A DNA stretch of 64,000 nt from Hormiphora californensis (GCA_020137815.1 CM035352.1:5749159-5813158), one strand, 5' to 3'. Counted from the first letter of the stretch, positions 30,913 through 42,879 are shown. Notes: generated from the sequence alone by a model not told the origin. Numbers and translations: made by a program.

Positions 30913-31139
30913 ATGATAGGCAGTCTATCAGTCATTCTTCTGACATTAACCGCTCTTCTTGGTAGGTACTATTTATAGACTGCTCGTTAGGAGAGATGAC
31001 TTACTAAAAAACGACCGCACACGTAGCCCGTCACTATTATTCTCTATCTTTCTATCTCTCTCACTATGTCTCTCTCTCACTATTCTTCTCACTATCTCTC
31101 TCTCTCTCACTATCTCACTATCTCTCTCTCTCTCACTCC

Positions 31140-31173
<34 letters not shown>

Positions 31174-32173
31174 ATCTCTCTCTCTCACTACTTCTCTCTC
31201 CTCCTGTCAGGTATAGTGACAGGGTGCAGTAATGGGACGGTAGCGAATGGCCGGTTAATCGATTTCAGCGGCACTTCAAAAGAAGGTATAAAAACTAACT
31301 CTGAATATAATGTGATACTTTTTGCTGCCCTGCATGTGTTACTTTTTACAGGAATGACTAGGTGTTTTACAACCAAAAACTAATATTCCCCTCTCCAGGT
31401 GCCCTAGTGACTGTAGAGTGTGATAGTGGGTATTCAACATACAACAACCAGGTACAATGTACTGGTGATGGATCATGGTCTACCCAGCCAGCGTGTCACA
31501 AAGGTAACTACCTACTTATCAACACACATACATGTCTAGAACAAAGACCATTGAGAGAGTTTTATCATTCCCTCTCTTCCAGTGTACGTATGGTTTGAGC
31601 AGACGAGTATGATCCGGTATTTGTATCCTTTCCCAAGGGATTCCTCAACTGGAGAGATAACATTCTCCTTCTCAGTTCCTCCACAACAGAGGTACCGATC
31701 ATTTTATCCTTTTTTCTGTCTCCATATGTCATCTCTTTGTTTTAGTTCCATTTGTTCTGAATTCTCTCTTCCTCTCTCAGCTGCGCTTTCTTAAATCCCA
31801 TCTGTTTCTCTTCTTTTTTTCTCAGCCACGTCACGAGGATGTATTGTTGCAGTGTGCTCATTGATCCACGTGATCAATTTGGCGCCAGACACTCTGGAAT
31901 GAAAGTAAAATCTCACTAGAATCCTAAAATACAATAGTTTTACATTTCCAACTGATTGAAATTGGCACAGTGGCCAAGTGCCTCTTTTATGGGCGATCAA
32001 ACTGTTTTATTTTGGGGTATAGATATTGGGGATGGGGTAGATATTGGGGCTGGGTGTAAATATTAGGGCGTGCTTGTGATTTAGCTGTGTGCGAGGAAGA
32101 GTTAGCTGCCGTGAATAGCAGGCTTGTTTGAGTAATTTGAAAAATAAACAAACAACTCACTCAATAATAGATA

Positions 32174-32227
<54 letters not shown>

Positions 32228-32357
32228 CTCTTTCTTTCTTTGTCTCACATCTAGCAGGCTAGTGTCAGTGGTGGACAAACAGCACCACCTATACAATAGT
32301 TCATTTAAACAGGCAACTGCTAACAGATCGCTACATACAATGGATGCAGTTATTGTT

Positions 32358-32435
<78 letters not shown>

Positions 32436-33377
32436 TTCTCTTTCTTCTATACCAGATTATAAAGACATAAACAAACTGACAAAACATCCATTTCAGTTCT
32501 GGAATTCTGGTGAGATTGTCGAGTAAAAAACAATCAGATGGGACGAGGGACACTTTAACGATAGAATTAGTTGGTGGATTCCTCGCTACTACCATGCAGT
32601 TCAATCGTAAGTTTGGTTACGAAGTCACCCCTGACTGGGGCGCTCGCGCTGAGGGATAATTTCATTACCAAATCGTAAGTGATGTCTGGTGTTCATGTTA
32701 TGACATACGCTGTATCACATGAACATGTGATGTTATGTCTAGTTGAATAATTGTCTGAGAATAATGTCCTTGTGTTCAACACAATGTGTCGACAGACTCA
32801 ATAACAATTTGAACATGACAGGACCGCGAGTTTACGCTTCAAAGGCAGATTACTATGCCGACATGCTAGACAGACTTGTCAGAGATTTAAGTGAATCAGT
32901 TGAGCAAAAGGTTTGGGAAAGTCCATGTGTTCTAATAATCTGGCTTTCAGTTTTCCTTTCATATCCTTAATTGTTACAACTGTTTCTATGTTTCATGCAC
33001 AGAAAGAGCTGGTCTCTGCTCTTGAGAATCTAGTTACAGAACAGAAGAAACTTCAGAGACGTCTGAAAAACGTTGCACCCCGACTCGTTCAGTCATACAG
33101 CCCTGGTAGGTAGAATAATGGTAGTGTTTAGAGTCCTTGTTCATGGAAATGGTGGTGATTAGGACAAACTGCTATTATACTCGATTCATTTATTATTTAG
33201 GATAAACAATAAATGTGGGAAAAGAAGCAGCTGTACCTTCAATAACCGGCCTTTTTTCTCCACACTGAAGTTGTGCAATTGATGCAGTGTGTGCAAGGAA
33301 TATTGAGGAGAGTGAGAGAGAGAAAGAATGAAAGAGAAAAAGAGATAGAGAGAGAGAGAGAGAGAGTGAGAGAGTGA

Positions 33378-33415
<38 letters not shown>

Positions 33416-35203
33416 AGAATGTGAAATCCTACTTTTCCTTGTTACTAAAGCCTTACAGTGTAGGGTGAAGTGACCCCCGAAGTTATGAGCCACTGCTTTC
33501 ATATAATTGACCTGTTTCTCTCTGTTTTTACCTCTCTCTCTCTTTTCCTGCCTGTCCTTCCCTTTCCCTGCCTGTCTGTTCTCCTAGGCGGCTGCTAATT
33601 TACATCCAGGACTGTTCAGCCCCGTCAAAATTATTATGAAAATTAGTAATTATCACTGCTAGCAAGGGGTGTTATGAGTTCCCTAAAATACAGAGCACTT
33701 CAGCCTCATATTCCAAACGGTGCAGAGCTAGCAATTACGAGACAGACAGTAAGTAGTTAGTAGCTGTCTGTCGTAATTTTAATATCTGTCTGCCTGTTCG
33801 GCTGTCTATACTTTGTTAGTTTGTAAATCCGTCTACCAAACCTGTCTTATATTCACGCCTGTTTGTCTGTCTGCACTGTATGTCTGTCTGTCTGTCTGTC
33901 TATCTAGACTCAAGAGTAACACGTGTCCACTGTCCAGTCGACATGGTTGAACCAACCCTCTCCCAGAGCCGCCAACTGGCCGACCCGTTATCCCATTACT
34001 ACACACGGTACACAGAGAGAGAGAGCTATGTTTATCTCTTGTACATCCCTCGAGCTATCTTTTCCTACCTGTCTGTCCGATTCTCTCTCCGATTTATCAT
34101 TTGCTCTCCTTATTATCCATGATACATTGGGGGATGTTACTTAATCGGCACATTGAAGCACGCCGTTCTAAAGATAGAGATTTGCACACTGTGCAGATTG
34201 GAGGGGCTGCAGTATCACATGGGGCGATGTCAGAAAAGTGTTTAAACTTAGTACACCGTCTTAGCAGCTACTGCACGCTGTCCCGTACTAGACTATTATA
34301 TATAATAGTTTAGTACGGGACAGGGGCTGCATTACAACATGATGACACCATCTAGTTTGAGTGTACATTGAACATTCTCTCTATCTATTTTTCTCTCTCT
34401 CATTCTTTCTCTCTCTCTCTCTCACTCTCTCTACTATCTACCTATACTTTAAAACACTCCATAGTAAATATATAGGTGGGGGTAGTAGAGAAAGTACAGT
34501 TAGAAAAACTTCCCAAGAAAAGACTGACAAACACACATCCAGCACACGGGACATACACAAGGAAGCACACTTCCCAATTTATCAATTACCATTCCAGATT
34601 GCGCCCTACTGTCCCTGCCCTTTTTCTCTCTCTGTTACTGGGAAGCAAGGGAGGTGCGGCCCTTGACCGATATGTTTGACGCACCGATACATCTGTCATA
34701 TAATGTAGAAAAAAGGGAGGGGAGAATGAGAGGGAGAGAGAGACAGAGCTAGAGAGAGAGAAAGGGAGATAGAAAGAGAGATAGAAAGAGAAAGAAAGAT
34801 AGAAATAAAAATAGAAAGAGCAGTTGCCACACCTCCTTTGACATTGTAATGACTGACATATAATGCTGACGTTTTGTTTTTCTAGTGACCAATCGGAATT
34901 AGATCACAAAATGACACACTTGTGTAGTGCAATGGTTCATGTATATCACAGTGTACAGAGAATTATTAAATAGTCCTGGGTAATTAGCAAGTGTGCACAT
35001 ATAATTGGAAATGCTGTCAACATATAATGTTCTCTATCTCTTCAGGATTACTTTGTCTACCAATCCGTCTCTCTCACTTCCGGGTGTAATATTGTGTGAT
35101 GGAGGATGGTAGTTCTTATTACATGAGAGAAAAGAAAGATAGCTCGTGGATAGAAAACGGAAACACGTCATGTCTATCGACAAAGAGAGAGAGAGAGAGA
35201 GAA

Positions 35204-35276
<73 letters not shown>

Positions 35277-37314
35277 AAAGTCACATCACATGTTAACGTG
35301 TGGTGCACATACAATGTTAACGTGTGGTGCACTTCACGGCTCAAAATTGATAAATTTCACATGCGTGTGTATTTGGGGGTGACAACTTCAAAAAATCCCA
35401 GCTTCGACTGCTCTTACCGCAGATCTTTATTATGTTATCTACAGAATTGTACATAATATTATACATACAATTTTCCTTGCACACTTTAGTGTTGCCGCCA
35501 CTACTTTCTGTCTCTTATTCTCTCTTTTTTTCTCTCCCTCTTTCTCTCTCTTTCTCTCTCCCCTCTCTCTCCCAAAACAATGACAGCCCCTCACGTTAAC
35601 AAGGAAGGGGTCCAGGACCGGTGTTCGTACCCCAATCACGTAACCTCTCCATGATTTAGGATACAATTAACCTCTCTATCAATCATCATCATGCCGCATA
35701 TGATATGATAATAATAGATATGTAGCAGAATGGGGTGACACATATTGCATTATAGGGCAAAAATAGCTCACCTAGTATTATGAGAGCGGGAGATCAGTTA
35801 CAAAGAGTGAAGGACTGCAGTATCACTCCTTGGCATTTCGCCAAGCCTTGGGGTAGCTTGAATAACGGGAAACCGTGTTTCCAGTATCATGCCGTGTGTT
35901 TGTGAGACGGGAGAGAATGTTGGTTAATTGAATTTTTGACCAAAGTTGAAATAAGACGACCTACATACACACTCTCTCTAAACACACTCATATTTCAGGT
36001 GGCAGTCAGAAGTTGATTGGGTTCTGTCACGACAACGTACAGCTAAACGATGAGTTGGTCCACTCTGTACGTCTTGTTAGGAGACCCCAGGATCTCACTC
36101 TTGAGATTGACGGCCGGAATATTCTTTGTAAGTGTGTGATTCACAGAGATTCAGTCAGTAGCAGCTGCTGTAAAAGCGAATTATTCTCCCACCCTTGAAA
36201 TAGCTGATTTGCAACATCACAACCAGCCGTACAACTCTTGAGAGATGAGAACAGAACGTCAGCTTGATGACACAAAACTATCTTGCGGGGTTAGACGTAG
36301 GGCGCGGTGACAGTGGTATAGAGTTGATCGCGCGCATTCACCCGCCTCCGAGCTGTGTGTTGTTGGTGACCCTGCACAAAACACTGCAGCACCCTGCACT
36401 GTGCAGGTTCCTCTATGAATGTTCTAACAGTTGCAACCCCCTCACCCCAGGTAAAACTCCCCCGGATATGAAGGGTAACTTCACTTTCACGGAGCTGCGA
36501 TCAATAACAGTTGGTCACCTGCAGCCTTCTTGGGGTGCCAACTATGGAATGACGGGGTGTATGACTAACCTAAATGTGGACGGGATAGCACCCCTTATTC
36601 TTGCTGATCTAGCTGTCAATGCAGGTATGTATTTAATTAATTAGTAACATGGTTGGGGTTTATTATGTCTCGGTTGTGAACTCTGCTTCGTTCTTACAAT
36701 ACACACTATCTGTTGAAGAGCCTGTACCGTTCTTACAATACACTCTCTATAGGCGGGAGCTCTGTGTCGGCTGAGAATGTGAGGTTTGTTGAGACCTGTG
36801 GAGCTGAATACGTAGTACCAACTGAACCCCCTCTAATACCGTAAGTAACTCTGATATTGTAGTAACCAGGAACCGACCGACACAAGTAAACAACCAATCA
36901 GAACTCGTTATTTAGGTCACGTGACTGGTTATCAGCCAATCAGGGACCAGTATTTCAGTCGGTTCTTGGTAGTAACTCTAATATTCTCTGATACTCTCAT
37001 TCTGGTTTCTCTCCCACTCTCATGCTGAGCATAACCCCCCTCTCCCTCTCCCCAGGTCTACAGAGAGCCCCTTCGTTCCAGAGATAGTGACTGGTAAGGT
37101 AGAGGAGGAGGGCGGCAATGGCAATGGTGATGATGACGATGGTAGTAAGAGCACAATTATCATCATCATAGTCACCATCTGCATCCTTATTATACTGGTT
37201 CTTGTTATTGGAATAGTGTGCAAGCGTTACTATAGCAACAAGGGAACCTATAGAGTAGACAATGATAGGGCTCGAGCTCCCCCTGACCAAGGAGAACAGG
37301 AGTATTTCATTTAG
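30913..37314 (+). CDS. Neurexin/Caspr-like membrane protein: sushi + laminin-G + TM + EYFI tail
   Basis: Nine exons (30913-30961, 31211-31285, 31399-31503, 31583-31691, 32497-32606, 35999-36127, 36451-36624, 36753-36840, 37056-37314), all phase-consistent, give 365 residues. Signal peptide MIGSLSVILLTLTALLG. Then a sushi/CCP module (GCSNGTVANGRL, VTVECDSGYST, VQCTGDGSW, PACHK). Then a laminin-G domain: GEITFSFSVPPQQSSGILVR, DTLTIELVGGFL, VHSVRLVRRPQDLTLEIDG, ITVGH and GMTGCMTNLNVDG to FVETC. An acidic stalk precedes the TM helix (STIIIIIVTICILIILVLVI). The tail CKRYYSNKGTYRVDND ends GEQEYFI: the KGTYxV segment fits the protein 4.1 FERM site and EYFI the PDZ ligand of glycophorin C, neurexin IV and Caspr. 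Predicted role: cell adhesion linked to cortical scaffold. Confidence 0.88.
31050..31205. repeat. (TC)n tract ending at the exon 2 acceptor
   Basis: CT/TC-rich microsatellite with CACTA interruptions, ending about 5 bp before the acceptor at 31209-31210 of the neurexin-like gene. It probably serves as an extended polypyrimidine tract. Confidence 0.9.
32172..32443. repeat. Two (TC)n microsatellites
   Basis: TC runs at about 32172-32232 and 32361-32443, in intron 4 of the neurexin-like gene, upstream of the acceptor at 32496. Confidence 0.95.
32815..33598 (+). CDS. Candidate 69-residue coiled-coil microprotein
   Basis: Three exons, 32815-32910, 33003-33105 and 33588-33598, join in frame to 69 residues. 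The first exon encodes MTGPRVYASKADYYADMLDR, then LVRDLSESVEQ; the second KELVSALENLVTEQKKLQRR; the stop follows SYSPGGC. The whole is predicted amphipathic helix with heptad leucines. The first donor is weak (AAG|GTTTGG). It lies on the same strand inside intron 5 of the neurexin-like gene, so it would be a nested gene or an alternative transcript. The family is not recognised. Confidence 0.45.
33310..33414. repeat. (GA)n microsatellite
   Basis: GA-rich run with GAGT interruptions, in intron 5 of the neurexin-like gene. Confidence 0.9.
34278..34323. repeat. Hairpin repeat
   Basis: Inverted arms CTGTCCCGTACTA and TAGTACGGGACAG around an AT palindrome. Probably a very short MITE. Confidence 0.7.
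35183..35277. repeat. (GA)n microsatellite
   Basis: GA run with AAAG interruptions at both ends. Confidence 0.95.
35279..35398. mobile_element. Truncated copy of the AAGTCGGATTTTTTG MITE
   Basis: Shares ACATCACATGTTAACGTGTG, GATAAATTTCACATGCG and TGACAACTTCAAAAAATCC with the element at 29346-29499. The left terminus is replaced by the GA repeat. Confidence 0.75.
36867..36968. mobile_element. hAT-type MITE, copy 2
   Basis: CAGGAACCGACCGA...CAGTCGGTTCTTG, with 8-bp target duplication GTAGTAAC on both sides (36859-36866, 36969-36976). In intron 8 of the neurexin-like gene. Confidence 0.9.
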
Positions 37315-37802
37315 TTCCCCTTATATTGTTTAGTTGAGCCGTTTTTTTTGTAATGATTGTGTTTTTCAAGAGCGTTTATTTTGTGTTTTCAGTACCCCGT
37401 TGGTTGTATATCAGTCCATGCAGCTCAGTGAGACTGTTATTTGGGTGTTTTAAAAAGACTGAAAATAATATATAACAGAGACTAGTACAAATATTTAAGT
37501 TATTTGAGAGCTCATTTTTCATCCAAATGGATATATTTCTAAATCTGCTTTCCCAACATACAGTGTGTCGGTGTTTCAGTAGTTTAATAATGTTTTATTA
37601 TTAAGTTTTAACTCCATTTGATTTTGTAGGGCGAAGCAGCCTGGTAATTTGCCCTATAACTTGAAGATTAATATATTGAGTCTAGTGGAAATGTTACTGT
37701 TAGGAATCGTTAGGCAGGGGCCGGCGAGTTAGGAACAATTTATTGTGTCACATGAACAATGAACTTGGAAAAAGAATGGAGTGCAGCAGTTGTTGTAGGT
37801 CC
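37315..37802. other. 3' flank of neurexin-like gene
   Basis: AT-rich, non-coding, probably 3' UTR. A polyadenylation signal cannot be assigned with confidence. Confidence 0.4.
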
Positions 37803-38396
37803 TACAGGGTGTTCATTTTGGATCTTTACAAGCGTTGGGCTTCACCCAGAAAAAAGTTGACAAGATTAGGTCATGAAACATTCAAGGTTCCTGGGGGTTT
37901 TGGAGCTCTAGCACCCCGGGAAGTGTGTTTTTGGCATCAAAACTACCAGAAGGAATTTTTTGCTGGTGCTGAGACTTTGCTAAAATGTTTTTTGGGTATT
38001 TTCTATGTCAATCCCAAAATTTCATAGAGATTGGATGTGTTTTTCAGACTCAAAATTTCGTAAAAAGTGGCTAGAAAGACTCAATTTTAGCCGTTTTTGA
38101 GCTGTTTTCGAGCCTTTCCAGCCACTTTTATCGAAATTCTATCTCTATGAAACTTTAGGATTGACATAGAAAATACCCAAAAAACATTTTAGCAAAGTCT
38201 CAGCACCAGCAAAAAATTCCTTCTGGCAGTTTTGATGCCAAAAACACACTTCCCGGGGTGCTAGAGCTCCAAAACCCCCAGGAACCTTGAATGAGGGTAT
38301 AGAATAGTCCAAGTATGAAGTTTCATGACCTGATCTTGTCAACTTTTTTCTGGGTGAAGGCAAACGCTTGTAAAGATCCAAAATGAACACCCAGTA
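37803..38396. mobile_element. 594-bp palindromic TA-target element
   Basis: Inverted repeat with termini TACAGGGTGTTCATTTTGGA (left) and TACTGGGTGTTCATTTTGGA (right, reverse complement). TA lies at both ends. The arms match nearly throughout (for example CAAGGTTCCTGGGGGTTTTG). No transposase. Confidence 0.87.
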
Positions 38397-38480
38397 TATT
38401 CTGTTGTAAATATGTGTATTGTGTGAATTCCACCATTTTATAGAAACTTACATCCGTATACTTATTTATCTACAAGTACA

Positions 38481-38522
38481 ACTTGTTGAGTAAGGGGGAA
38501 CACCCTTCCCCCTTACTCAACA
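38481..38522. repeat. Short hairpin repeat, copy 2
   Basis: Arms TTGTTGAGTAAGGGGGAA and TTCCCCCTTACTCAACAA, directly next to the palindromic element starting at 38526. Confidence 0.7.
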
Positions 38523-38525
38523 AAG

Positions 38526-39731
38526 TACAGGGTGTCCCACTGTCTTTGCATCACCTGTGATTTTGGGTCATGACCGGGCTCCATTAAACTAACCAAAACT
38601 CATCGAAAAATTGGTCAAAATGGTTCTAACAAAAACCAGTGTTCTAGAGAATTGTCTGGCGAACATTTTGGTGGCAAGATTGACGTTCCAAGTCTTACCA
38701 ATCGTCAGATATATCGTCGTAAAGTCAAAAGTACGTGTTCATGAAATCCGACCGGGATTCACGTTTTGAAAAATTCACAAGTGCAAAGTTGCTCGGATCA
38801 CATTGCATCCCTCATAAGAGTTGTAGGAAATTGTCTGGCGGTCATTTTGGTACCCGGGTTTTTGTCCTAGCTCAATGTTTAGAGTGTCTTATGACTGTCA
38901 GAACTGGAATTTTTCCAAAAGTGGTCTCAGGTATCGTATTGCATTTTGCCCTGTTATGAAGCTCATTGCTGCTTGAATAACATGTTAGTGCATGATAGGG
39001 TTGAGATAGACCACGTGCGTATCCTACACATTAACAGGGGCCTTGCCAAATCGTCATAACAACCCTGTCAAGTGTCTAGATGAAATTGAGACGATATGTG
39101 CTGATTATCATGGGATTACACACGACACCGAGCCACCTAATTAGGGGTTGTGAGCCGATACCAACTAAGACTCAGCATAGAACAATTTTCATGTTCCTAC
39201 AGTCATAACGCAACTAAAACATAGAGCTATGGAAAAAATCATGGTATCAAAATGAACCTTAGACGATTCCAATGAAGCTATTGTAAATTTAAAATCATTT
39301 TACCCATTTGTTGATGACACGTGATCCCCTCAAAAATGCTGGTTGAATTTCGTCTTTAGACAGTCATAAGACACTCTAAACATTGAGCTAGGACAAAAAC
39401 CCGGGTACCAAAATGACCGCCAGACAATTTCCTACAACTCTTATGTGGGATGCAATGTGATCCGAGCAACTTTGCATTTGTGAATTTTTCAAAACGTGAA
39501 CCCCGGTCGGATTTCATGAACACGTACTTTTGACTTTACGACGATATATCTGACGATTGGTAAGACTTGGAACGTCAATCTTGCCACCAAAATGTTCGCC
39601 AGACAATTCTCTAGAACACTGGTTTTTGTTAGAACCATTTTACCAATTTTTCGATGAGTTTTGGTTAGTTTAATGGAGCCCGGTCATGACCCAAAATCAC
39701 AGGTGATGCAAAGACAGTGGGACACCCTGTA
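38526..39731. mobile_element. 1.2-kb palindromic TA-target element
   Basis: Termini TACAGGGTGTCCCACTGTCT and its reverse complement, TA at both ends, arms matching through most of their length (for example GACGATATATCTGACGATTG). The ACAGGGTGTCCC terminus is typical of Tc1/mariner-type elements. No transposase. Confidence 0.88.
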
Positions 39732-40130
39732 CAACAACTACTTATATTACAGCAATTCAAATTCATAATAACAACATTATATAGGCAGTCTAATGTGCTA
39801 ATGTATTTGGTAGTACCAATGTTACTGTCAGGCCTATCATCTGACAGAATCAGATTTAGTGACTGGTCATGGCTGTGTGTCAATATCTCATGACCAATGG
39901 CGTCATGATACGAACTACGAAGGAGGAAGCTTCTCGTAGTTAAGGTTGCTGTTGTAACGCGCCAATAACCTATTTGAGCGGTGCTTATCAATGCCGCGCA
40001 ACGCGCGAACAGTTTAAATAATAAAAACGAATTAAAAAAAATTCAGTGCAGTGTTCGCGTTTTGAAATTTTAAATCTGCAAAATTAAAAATTTAAATATC
40101 CGATATCGGTAAATACTGAAACGGGGAACG
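39732..40130. other. Intergenic, no gene recognised
   Basis: AT-rich sequence with a GCGCGC-bearing segment at about 39990-40010. Confidence 0.4.
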
Positions 40131-40915
40131 CCCGTTCATGGCCCACAACACCCAGGGCGGGGAATGAAGATACGTTGCCGGGCGCCGTTACGATATGGGC
40201 GTTTGGAGGCCTGTTTATAGGTGTCCATTGCCAAAAAGTGCCCTGCACTAAAACGGCTCTACGGTCTACCAGCCAAACCACTCAACCGTTTTGGCTAATC
40301 CAAAGTTTATCTGATATGAATTATCAAGTCCTAACCCCAACCCAAACCCCAGCCACAACCCTAACCTTAAAGTGAGAGTGGACCGAATCAGAATTGGACA
40401 ATTTTGTTGTAGGTAGTAGAGATTAGCTTTCTGAGCATTTTGCGTTTTTGCCGCTCAAAATCGACCTACCCATCACTGAGATATTTTTGTTATGTTGGGA
40501 GAATTCCTGCTGGATCAGTATTTATCAAACAGGATAGAAACAATCCTTGTGTTTTACTAACACATTCTTTAAATTTTTGATATGCTGGCTTGCATTGCCC
40601 TGCTTCTGTGCATGGACATGTCAACCTCACTGCTTATATTCAGAATGTGTTAATAAAACGCCATGATTGTTTCTATTCTGTTTTATACATACTGATTAAA
40701 CAGGAGTTCTCCCAACATAACAAAAATATCTCAGTGATGGGTGGGTCGATTTTGAGCGGCAAAAACGCAAAATGCTCAGAAAGCTAATCTCTACTACCTA
40801 CAACAAACTTGTCCAATTCTGATTCGGTCCACTCTCACTTTAAGCCCTAAACCTAAAAAACAATGAGTGCTGACAATCCAAACACCCAGATTTTAACGTT
40901 GGCCTACGGTAGTTG
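40131..40915. repeat. Telomere-like repeat copy interrupted by a TTAA element
   Basis: Flanks of the 40371-40839 element match the repeat at 28920-29200: GCCGTTACGATATGGGCGTT, AACCACTCAACCGTTTTGGC and CAAAGTTTATCTGATA on the left, and GCCCTAAACCTAAAAAACAA then CACCCAGATTTTAACG on the right. It is therefore one older repeat split by a younger one. Confidence 0.75.
40371..40839. mobile_element. TTAA-target (piggyBac-like) MITE
   Basis: 469-bp inverted repeat with arms AGTGAGAGTGGACCGAATCA / TGATTCGGTCCACTCTCACT, flanked by TTAA on both sides (40367-40370, 40840-40843). TTAA duplication is the piggyBac/Kolobok signature. No transposase. Confidence 0.88.
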
Positions 40916-41169
40916 CCCTCCTAATGTTTTTCAGAACACGTTTTTTTAGAAATACGCCAAAAAGACGTTTTAAGCTTTTGTTTCAACATAGACAAACGTT
41001 TATTCGGACTGGGCTTTCGCCCATGTGTCCAATCCTGTTGCCCGGCGCCCCTGTACCGCCCCTGCCCTTGAACTTTGTGAAGACTCTTCAGATCGATAGA
41101 AGTTACCGGGATTGAAAACATTTAGTTTTAGTATGCTAAAGCTAACTTCTCAACTATTTCCAAGACTGT

Positions 41170-42783
41170 ATGTCTCAAGATGTCTCAGAGGCAGTTTCCA
41201 GTCATGTATTCCGCCGGAGCAGAGCCCCCGCACGGTGTAGAACCTGTGACACATATGTCTATCTAAAAGGAAGGGAGTGCCAGAAATGTGGCCTTGTTTG
41301 CCACCGAAAGTGCCTAAAAAGCCTCGCTATTATTTGTGCTGGGAGACCCATGCCTCGAAAGGTAGCACTTAGCAATTCTTGAGCGTGATACTATAAAGTA
41401 TAAGTAAAGCTGATAGTAGAAGCACACATAATGTCAATACTCAGTATAGTATTTCTAATTAGCTGTCAGCTACACATTCTATAATGAAGCAATTCAAAAC
41501 TCTATTTTCTCTCCAGGTTGCAACATTCGGAGTTGATTTCTCAGTGCACTTGTGTGCTACTCACTGCTCTATTCCACATGTCGTTGTGAAATGTGTGAAC
41601 TACATTGAGGAGCACGGCATGCAGACCAAGGTTAGTGTACAGGAATATGGCTATATAGGGGCATATATATGTCTCCATACCTGATATTTAGGTTACTTTA
41701 CTGCATTATATTATCAAGTAATAAATCTCACTTATTTTCAGGGAATTTATCGTGTGGCGGGTGCAAAGAGCAAAATGCAGAGTCTCTGTAGGAGTTTTGA
41801 GAATGGTTTGAACCTCGTTGATCTGACTGAGAAATCACCCCATCTCGTATCATCGGTTTTAAAGCTTTACCTCAGACAGGTAGTTCTTCGATAGATTCCA
41901 TTCTTTCCTAATTATTATGTCAGTAAGAAGTAATCTTTGTGGTTCTTTTCTCTTTTCAAGTTTTAACCCCCTCCCTTCCTCTCCCCCATTTTAGCTGCCG
42001 GAGCCGTTGCTAATGCACTCTAAACTACGCAGAATTAATAGAGGTAGCATTGCGTCATCAGGAATCCCCTGACAAGAAGGTTGAGCATCTTCAGGATATT
42101 AGGAAAGTGCTGCTCCTCCTTCCCAAGGCTAACCGTTACACACTTCGGTTCATTATCGAGCATCTAAACAGGGTCGCCAAAAACGAGGTAATGAATCTAC
42201 TTAGGACACTGAAACTCACCAGACATTACTATTTATGGTTTAACCATTTAACTTGTGCTGTTGCACCGACCCCGCGCCCAAATAAAATAAAAAATAATTG
42301 TATGAACAATACAACATTAAACCTATAGCGTTATTTTCTAGACAACTAAAGATCGGCACACAGGATTTTCTACTTTTTCATGATTATGATTATCTCCACA
42401 TAAATTATTGCGTAGCTAGACTGTGTTTCGCATGCCCCGCCCGCGAAACACAACCCTCCTTTACAAATGTAAAGGAGGTTTCCGGTTTAGATCATAACAA
42501 ATAAATTACCCTGCAGGCCCAGAACCAGATGAGCTCAATGAACCTGGGGATAGTGTTTGGACCTACTCTTGTGAAACCAATGCACGAACACTCCTCTGCC
42601 AGTATTGTTCATATTAACCACCACAGCCTAATTACCCAATTAATGATTGATCACCCAGAGATATTTATGGTAAGTGTTTTAAACTTCCTTTCTCTATTTT
42701 ATTATGGTGTGTGATTTGCCGTGATCCCTTCATTTTATATTCGTTACTAAGAAATGCACTATAAAACACACCCGCTACGTTCA

Positions 42784-42824
<41 letters not shown>

Positions 42825-42839
42825 TCTCTTTTTTCTCCT

Positions 42840-42879
<40 letters not shown>

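Larger units (their letters stand above)
33599..35998. other. Neurexin-like gene intron 5, distal part
   Basis: No convincing exon. Holds a 46-bp perfect-looking hairpin (34278-34323), CT-rich tracts (33535-33600, 34378-34435), GA-rich tracts (34712-34820, 35183-35277) and a partial MITE at 35279-35398. Confidence 0.5.

Noticed and set aside
31825-31915. Alternative exon after the AG at 31825 in the neurexin-like gene (SHVTRMYCCSVLIDPRDQ)
   Set aside because: In frame but does not fit a laminin-G core and has a poor donor; the exon at 32497 continues the fold better.
33908-34120. Plus-strand frame after an AG at 33907 (DSRVTRVHCPVDMVEP)
   Set aside because: No partner exon or domain; ends in low-complexity residues.
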